Positions 5,926 through 10,318 of a stretch of DNA of 10,318 nt are shown here, in pieces (the stretch's first letter is position 1; the number at the start of each line of letters is the position of its first letter). The notes beneath the pieces were generated by a model. It did no database searches. It was not told where the DNA came from and was given only the letters and a program-made list of their open reading frames with translations. Source of the stretch: Desulfobulbus sp. (lineage in GTDB: Bacteria > Desulfobacterota > Desulfobulbia > Desulfobulbales > Desulfobulbaceae); NCBI GenBank assembly GCA_028684915.1, contig JAQUEZ010000216.1:1-10318 (forward strand), in the 5' to 3' direction. A program made the position numbers and the translations under genes.

Positions 5926-6576
5926 AAAGAGGCTAAAACGAACATTCCAGCCACAGGCAAGGATGGATCCGAGGACTGGGCCCTTAATTTCCCGAGGATA
6001 AAAATCGTAGTCGTGCATTTGCAGGGAGGAGTACTGGTCAATAGTCTCCAGGCGGTTGCTCCGCACCCGGAGAAAGGGAAGACAGATGCGGGCAAAACCG
6101 GTTTTAACCCGATCCGGACAGATGAGAAAGTCGACCCGCCTTATACGATCCACCAGATAAACCGTCCGACTGTCGGCATCAATTCGACAATGCAGTTCAT
6201 ACAGCCGTTCCATGCCCAAACGACTGAACATCCCACACCACTGGGGATCTGTAGAGCGCCAGGTGAGGATGATCTTTTTGCGTTTACCCAGAGCTTTTAC
6301 CGGGCAGGCCAACGTGTTGACCCCAAGAAGAACCTCCCGTACCTGTTTTTCTGAGGAGAGCTTGTTCGCTCCAGGAAAGAACCAAATTTTTTTTAAAAGT
6401 TTATTGCCGATGAAAATCATCAGCACCAGGGCAAGCGCCCCCCAAAGACAAACCCCCTGCTCATAATAGGGCGAAGGCACACTCCGTCGCAGGGAAAGTA
6501 AGGGTGATAGCAGCAGCAAAAAAACAGCTAACAGTAAGGGTAGGCAGAGCAAGCTGAGGACGTATCGTTTCAACAT
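5923..6576 (-). CDS. Two-helix inner-membrane protein of unknown function
   Basis: A 217-residue protein I do not recognise. Two hydrophobic segments (about 5-29 and 42-60) near the N-terminus are separated by a short polar loop and followed by a 150-residue soluble domain, rich in Arg and Lys near residues 97-107 and probably cytoplasmic. That domain has a beta-like pattern around residues 130-160 (SRTVYLVDRIRRVDF). The gene is third in a minus-strand cluster, starting 20 nt after the ldcA stop, so co-transcription with coaX and ldcA is likely. There is no strong ribosome binding site (GGTAAG lies near the ATG). Its stop codon lies at the edge of a dispersed repeat, so the C-terminus may differ from orthologues. 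A link to cell-wall work is only suggested by ldcA. Confidence 0.75.
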   Translation of the reverse strand: MLKRYVLSLLCLPLLLAVFLLLLSPLLSLRRSVPSPYYEQGVCLWGALALVLMIFIGNKLLKKIWFFPGANKLSSEKQVREVLLGVNTLACPVKALGKRKKIILTWRSTDPQWCGMFSRLGMERLYELHCRIDADSRTVYLVDRIRRVDFLICPDRVKTGFARICLPFLRVRSNRLETIDQYSSLQMHDYDFYPREIKGPVLGSILACGWNVRFSLF

Positions 6577-6596
6577 CAGATCTTACCGTATATTGC

Positions 6597-7532
6597 TCAA
6601 ACAGAGGCTACCGAAGCAGTGATCAGGTTGAGACTCCCACTCGCAGAATCCATCTCCACCTCCATGCCGATAGGTAGGGCCAGATTGCGCTGACAATGGC
6701 CCACCGGAAAACCAGACCAGACCGGATACCCTGGACCGACCAACTCCATCAGCCGTGACCAGAGCGCCTCCTGCAGACGCAAATTGGCCAAACTTCCCTC
6801 GCCCTGATCAAATTCACCCAAAATTATACCGGCCAACTGTGCAAGCTTACCGCTTAAGGCTAATTGAGTCAGCATTCGGTCCAGTCGATAAAGCGGTTCA
6901 TTGGTATCCTCCAAAAGCAGGATCTTCCCCTCCCAACTGCAGTCCCAGGGTGTGGCCAAAAGGTGGACCAAGGTGGTCAGATTGCCTCCGATCAATGCGC
7001 CTCGACTGTTGCCACCGCGCAACACCTCCAGACTCTTGGGCCGCAACCGTTCCTCAAAATCGCCGGTTAACAAGGAAAAAAGCGAATGGAGGCTGGCCTC
7101 GTCGCTGCGTGTGAGCGTACTGGCCACCGGCCCATGGATCGACACCAGTTGAGAACGTTGGTACAATCCCTGAAGGAGAACGGTGACATCGCTGAAACCG
7201 ACCAGCCATTTGGGTTGACGACGAAAAAGATCCCAATCAAGGAGTTCCACCATGCGCAGGCAGCCGAAACCACCGCGAACGGCAAGGATGGCCTTCACAG
7301 TTTCATCGCTCCACAGCGCATGCAGGTTGGCGGCACGCTGACTATCACCAGCAGCCAGGTACCCCTCCATTGGCCCCACCGATCCGCAGATTTTGGTTTC
7401 AAACCCCAGATCCTGCATCCGTTTGATACCAGCCTGCAACCGGGCAGGATCGCGGACCGGGCCAGCCGGACAGAACAGACCAATGGTATCGCCGCGTCGA
7501 AGCCAGGGCGGACGGATCAGTTGCTCAGGCAT
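6597..7532 (-). CDS. ldcA: Muramoyltetrapeptide (LD-) carboxypeptidase, peptidase family S66
   Basis: 311 residues, the usual length for LdcA. S66 enzymes cleave the terminal D-Ala from the L,D bond of cytoplasmic muropeptide tetrapeptides during murein recycling. The family's Ser-Glu-His triad is in place: S114 in the GFSDVT elbow, E208 in LLLEDTNEPLYRLDRML and H279 in PVGHCQRNLALP. Other signatures are AVRGGFGCLR (84-93) and SIHGPVAS (131-138). There is no signal peptide, consistent with a cytosolic enzyme. The start overlaps the coaX stop by 8 nt and is preceded by AAGGGG inside coaX, so the two are translationally linked. MccF-type self-immunity proteins share the fold, but the context and catalytic spacing favour the recycling enzyme. 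Confidence 0.92.
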   Translation of the reverse strand: MPEQLIRPPWLRRGDTIGLFCPAGPVRDPARLQAGIKRMQDLGFETKICGSVGPMEGYLAAGDSQRAANLHALWSDETVKAILAVRGGFGCLRMVELLDWDLFRRQPKWLVGFSDVTVLLQGLYQRSQLVSIHGPVASTLTRSDEASLHSLFSLLTGDFEERLRPKSLEVLRGGNSRGALIGGNLTTLVHLLATPWDCSWEGKILLLEDTNEPLYRLDRMLTQLALSGKLAQLAGIILGEFDQGEGSLANLRLQEALWSRLMELVGPGYPVWSGFPVGHCQRNLALPIGMEVEMDSASGSLNLITASVASV

Positions 7533-8325
7533 CTTTCCCCTTGCAGTTGAGGCGGTAAATCAGCTGCAGGCCGGTCAGGGTCAGTTGCTGATCGATCTCG
7601 TCGATGGTCTTGGTGTAAGGTTTGATCAGACTGGCCATGCCACCAGTGGCAATGGTTCTAGCCCGCTCCTGGTTGGGAGTCAGCTGTTTGCTCAACACCT
7701 CAACCATGCGATCAACCAGGCCGCCGAAACCGTACAAGGCGCCGGAATGAATCGCCTTAACCGTAGTGGTGCCAATGGGATGGTCCGGGGTAACATCAAT
7801 ATCCAGCCGCGGCAACTTGGCGGTGCGAGAGGCGAGCGCATCCAGAGAAATCCCGATACCGGGGTGAATGGTGCCGCCGACATAGGCGGGCTCGCCGTTG
7901 ACGCAGTCAAAAGTAATGGCGGTGCCGAAATCGATCACGATCAGCGGGGTATGAAAACGTTCCCAGGCGGCAACCGCGTTGACGATGCGATCCGCCCCCA
8001 CTTCGGCCGGATTCTCCGTGGCCACCTCCATCCCCAGTTTCAAGGTATTGGTCACTGCCAGAGGTGGCTGGCGCAGCTTGGTCAGATAGCTGCGGGCAAA
8101 CTGAAGCCAGCTGGATTCCAGAGTCGGAACCACGGAAGAAATGATAAAACCGGTGATGCGGCCCGGATTGACGCCAACCATCTGAAACAGGCCGTGGTAG
8201 CGTATGGCCAACTCATCTGCAGTCCGATCCTGGCGCGACTGCAATCGCCAACTCCCTATCAGCTGGCCTTTTTCAAATATACCACTCACAGTGTGGGAGT
8301 TGCCGACATCGACCGCGAAAAGCAT
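7525..8325 (-). CDS. coaX: Type III pantothenate kinase
   Basis: 266 residues, standard for CoaX. It phosphorylates pantothenate with ATP, the first step of coenzyme A synthesis, in the cytoplasm. Family knowledge: this type needs a monovalent cation and is not inhibited by CoA. Visible motifs of the ASKHA fold are the phosphate-binding DVGNSHT (6-12), GADR (110-113, with the presumed catalytic Asp), VIDFGTAITFD (130-140) and GGTIHPGI (150-157). AGGTGA lies four bases before the ATG. It is the first gene of the minus-strand cluster with ldcA and a membrane protein, and divergent from cutA. In many bacteria coaX adjoins birA; no birA is in the window. Confidence 0.95.
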   Translation of the reverse strand: MLFAVDVGNSHTVSGIFEKGQLIGSWRLQSRQDRTADELAIRYHGLFQMVGVNPGRITGFIISSVVPTLESSWLQFARSYLTKLRQPPLAVTNTLKLGMEVATENPAEVGADRIVNAVAAWERFHTPLIVIDFGTAITFDCVNGEPAYVGGTIHPGIGISLDALASRTAKLPRLDIDVTPDHPIGTTTVKAIHSGALYGFGGLVDRMVEVLSKQLTPNQERARTIATGGMASLIKPYTKTIDEIDQQLTLTGLQLIYRLNCKGKDA

Positions 8326-8356
8326 AAAATCACCTGTTTGAGTTGAAGGCCATCTG

Positions 8357-8373
8357 GAAAAATCGTATTTTTC
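8357..8373. promoter_or_regulatory. AT-rich palindrome between coaX and cutA
   Basis: GAAAAAT and ATTTTTC form a perfect 7-bp inverted repeat around CGT, 31 bp upstream of the coaX start in the divergent coaX-cutA region. It could be a regulator site or part of a promoter; nothing proves binding. Confidence 0.3.
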
Positions 8374-8402
8374 AAGGTGTCCGAAAGAGTAGACGCTGTG
8401 GT

Positions 8403-8430
8403 TTGATTTTTTTACAAGCGCTGGTAAGAT
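8403..8430 (+). promoter_or_regulatory. Candidate promoter for cutA
   Basis: TTGATT (8403-8408) and TAAGAT (8425-8430) with a 16-bp spacer, each matching the sigma-70 consensus at four of six bases, 67 bp upstream of the cutA ATG. Position fits, but the score is modest. Confidence 0.3.
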
Positions 8431-8497
8431 AGTCCACTTTGCAAAAATATTCCAGCCCGAGCTGGTTTCTCAATGGAGCTTGCCCAAGGAGTTCGCC

Positions 8498-8830
8498 ATG
8501 ACACCCTATATTCAGGTTATGACCACCCTACCCGATCAGCAGCAAGCGGAACAGTTAGCCGCCCACCTGCTCGACACCCAATTGGCGGCCTGTGTCCAGA
8601 TCAGCCCCTGCACCTCCTGGTATCGGTGGCAGGGAACGATTGAGCAAAACGGCGAGATAGTCTGTACCATTAAATCGCGCCGCGACCTTTTTCCGGAACT
8701 GTGCAAGGTGATCCGGGCCATGCATCCCTATGAAGTGCCCGAAATTCTGGCCTCTCCAGTGGTGGACGGAAGTATTTCGTCTTTGGACTGGCTGGAAAAA
8801 GAATTGCGACCCACTAAGGAGAACAATTGA
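8498..8830 (+). CDS. cutA: CutA1 divalent-ion tolerance protein
   Basis: 110 residues with the family's signatures in order: LAACVQI (29-35), WYRWQGTIEQ (41-50), the HPYEVPEI block (76-83) and a C-terminal LDWL. CutA1 proteins form very stable PII-like trimers. The name comes from copper-tolerance work in Escherichia coli, but the biochemical role is unsettled. I chose the ATG at 8498 because AAGGAG (8486-8491) sits six bases before it; an upstream TTG at 8480 would add six residues not seen in the family and would swallow that site. The gene is divergent from coaX and overlaps the next gene by one base (TGATG). Confidence 0.95.
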   Translation: MTPYIQVMTTLPDQQQAEQLAAHLLDTQLAACVQISPCTSWYRWQGTIEQNGEIVCTIKSRRDLFPELCKVIRAMHPYEVPEILASPVVDGSISSLDWLEKELRPTKENN

Positions 8831-9039
8831 TGGACACCAACCAAACCCGGCCAAAATATGCGCGTCGACGCAAAAAAGAGTTTCGCTGCCACTGCTGCAA
8901 AGAGGAAAAGCCCTTTTGCTGGAGTTGCACCTGCGGATTTCAGATCTGCCCGGACTGCTTTGAGGAAAATAAATGGGGCATGAGCAACGGCCCCACCTGG
9001 ATCTGCCCGGACTGTGAACGGGTGCACATGATGGAATGA
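8830..9039 (+). CDS. Small Cys-rich, probably zinc-binding protein (69 aa)
   Basis: I do not recognise a named family. Ten of 69 residues are cysteine, at 20, 22, 23, 30, 33, 35, 40, 43, 59 and 62. The C-x2-C pairs CWSC, CPDC and CPDC, with neighbouring His residues, suggest two zinc-ribbon-like or RING-like sites. The N-terminus is strongly basic (ARRRKK), compatible with nucleic-acid contact. The ATG overlaps the cutA stop by one base and AAGGAG (8816-8821) lies within the cutA end, so translation is coupled to cutA. That pairing suggests a metal-related or CutA-associated role, but this is inference from position only. The frame is certainly open and well initiated; only the function is unknown. 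Confidence 0.8.
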   Translation: MDTNQTRPKYARRRKKEFRCHCCKEEKPFCWSCTCGFQICPDCFEENKWGMSNGPTWICPDCERVHMME

Positions 9040-9234
9040 ACGGGTTGGAGGATTGGATTGTTTTGATCGTTCCTGCGCGTAACATGAGAACAAAATTGGG
9101 ACGTTCCAGCCTCCTTTTTGTGGTACAAACGACCAGAGAACTCTCCAGCAATCTCAATTTAAAAGATACATTTACCTTTCAAGCAGAAACTGCTACTAAC
9201 CTAGCAACCTATATCCCTTAACGCCTTCCCTCTT

Positions 9235-10318
9235 ATGACAGAACACCAGTACGACGAATCCAAGATCAAAACCCTGAGTTCGCTGGAACACATCCGCAAA
9301 CGGCCTGGTATGTACATCGGCCGTCTCGGTGACGGCTCGCATCCAGACGATGGGATTTATATCCTGCTCAAGGAAATCCTGGATAACGCGGTGGATGAAT
9401 TCATCATGGGCCACGGCAAACGGGTCGATATTCATATAGCCGAAGACGGCCTCTGTCGGGTCCGTGACTACGGCCGCGGCATCCCTTTGGGCAAGGTGGT
9501 GGAGTGTGTCTCCGTGATCAACACCGGTGCCAAATACAATACCGAGGTGTTTCAATTCTCGGTCGGCCTCAACGGTGTGGGGACCAAGGCGGTCAACGCC
9601 CTCTCCTCCCAGTTTACGGTCACTGCCTTTCGCGAGGGCCAGTTCAAAAGCGCCACCTTTGCCCAGGGCGTGCTCACCCATGAGGAGGAAGGCCAAACCA
9701 AGGAAAAGAACGGCACCCTGGTAGAATTTATTCCTGATGCCGCGAGTTTCCCCGGATACCGTTTTGATCCCGCATATGTGGATCAACGGCTCTGGCGCTA
9801 CGCCTATCTCAACGCGGGGTTGAATCTTTACCTCGACGGCCAACTCTTTCTCTCGAAAAACGGCCTGCTTGACCTGCTTGATCGCGAAGTCAGCAGTGAA
9901 TCCATGTATCCGCCGGTCCATTTTGTCGATAAATCGGTCGAATTTGCCTTCACCCATACCGATGATTACGGAGAATCCTACTTTTCCTTTGTCAACGGCA
10001 CCTATACCAGCGAGGGTGGCACCCATCTCTCCGCGTTTCGCGAGGGCATCCTCAAGGGTGTCAATGATTTCACCGGCAAGAAATTCAACGGCCAGGATGT
10101 TCGTGACGGCATAGTCGGTATCCTTGCGGTCAAAGTGCAGGAACCAGTCTTTGAATCGCAGACCAAGAACAAGCTCGGCAACACCGACATTCGCACCGGG
10201 ATCGTCAATGCGGTCAAGGATGCAGTGGCCACCCACCTCTATAAATATCCTGAAGCCGCTGAGGTGCTGGTGGACAAGGTCCAGCGCAACGAACGAGTTC
10301 GCCGTGAACTGCAGTCGG
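9235..10318 (+). CDS. parE: DNA topoisomerase IV subunit B (3' partial)
   Basis: 361 codons are visible and the gene runs off the window. It is the ATPase subunit of a type IIA topoisomerase, which separates replicated chromosomes together with ParC. The GHKL ATP site is complete: E47 and N51 in EILDNAVDE, DYGRGIP (78-84) and GLNGVGTKAVNALS (111-124). The transducer domain follows, with YTSEGGTHL (257-265) and the phosphate-contacting QTK (309-311) in QTKNKLGN. The opening (SLEHIRKRPGMYIGRLGDGS) and KVVECVSVINTGAKYN resemble ParE of Bacteroidota and delta-proteobacteria more than GyrB, but GyrB cannot be fully excluded without the C-terminus. The ATG is the only start available (an in-frame TAG lies at 9202-9204). 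The leader is pyrimidine-rich with no Shine-Dalgarno. The 195 bp before it contain no gene. Confidence 0.9.
   Translation, partial: MTEHQYDESKIKTLSSLEHIRKRPGMYIGRLGDGSHPDDGIYILLKEILDNAVDEFIMGHGKRVDIHIAEDGLCRVRDYGRGIPLGKVVECVSVINTGAKYNTEVFQFSVGLNGVGTKAVNALSSQFTVTAFREGQFKSATFAQGVLTHEEEGQTKEKNGTLVEFIPDAASFPGYRFDPAYVDQRLWRYAYLNAGLNLYLDGQLFLSKNGLLDLLDREVSSESMYPPVHFVDKSVEFAFTHTDDYGESYFSFVNGTYTSEGGTHLSAFREGILKGVNDFTGKKFNGQDVRDGIVGILAVKVQEPVFESQTKNKLGNTDIRTGIVNAVKDAVATHLYKYPEAAEVLVDKVQRNERVRRELQS

Noticed and set aside
7393..8346. 317-codon plus-strand frame opposite coaX
   Set aside because: Antisense shadow: coaX has its full motif set on the minus strand and the plus product shows no recognisable domain.
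9196..10236. 346-codon minus-strand frame opposite parE
   Set aside because: It is an antisense shadow of a well-supported ATPase gene; codon structure and all GHKL motifs are on the plus strand.

Overview
The window looks like bacterial chromosome of roughly 50% GC, with ordinary housekeeping genes on the right and a repeat-rich, partly decayed stretch on the left and in the middle. The best guess for the host is a Desulfobacterota (delta-proteobacterial) lineage, perhaps Desulfobulbales-like. This rests on the style of the topoisomerase IV subunit B, a decayed IS200-type insertion and a possible c-haem motif remnant. It is inference, not proof.

Left part (1-4870). The window opens in the last 40 codons of an unidentified plus-strand gene. 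Next come a dispersed repeat and a 167-bp palindromic element (449-615). A minus-strand membrane-anchored trypsin-like protease follows (815-1984), with an N-terminal zinc ribbon and an unusual helical insert inside its protease domain. After it lie a 271-bp inverted-repeat element (2127-2397), a minus-strand HDOD signalling protein (2649-3542) and a plus-strand SAM-dependent methyltransferase (3975-4628).

Middle (4871-5925). This is a mosaic of nested insertions. A second copy of the palindromic element (4939-5841) was split once by an IS200/IS605-family element (about 4962-5595), whose transposase gene has two TGG-to-TGA stops and a frameshift. It was split again by a 98-bp non-coding insertion with a 5-bp target duplication (5640-5737). 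Removing both insertions leaves a 166-bp element, matching the 167 bp of the intact copy. The central hairpin of the two copies shows compensatory base changes.

Right part (5923-10318). A compact minus-strand cluster reads coaX (type III pantothenate kinase), ldcA-like (S66 LD-carboxypeptidase, 8-nt overlap with coaX) and then a two-helix membrane protein of unknown function. Divergently, on the plus strand, cutA is followed with a 1-nt overlap by a 69-residue protein with ten cysteines. The window closes inside parE, the ATPase subunit of topoisomerase IV.

I found no CRISPR array, rRNA or tRNA. No wholly new defence or metabolic system is evident. The most unusual items are the protease architecture, the covarying palindromic element with its nested insertions, and the Cys-rich partner of cutA.
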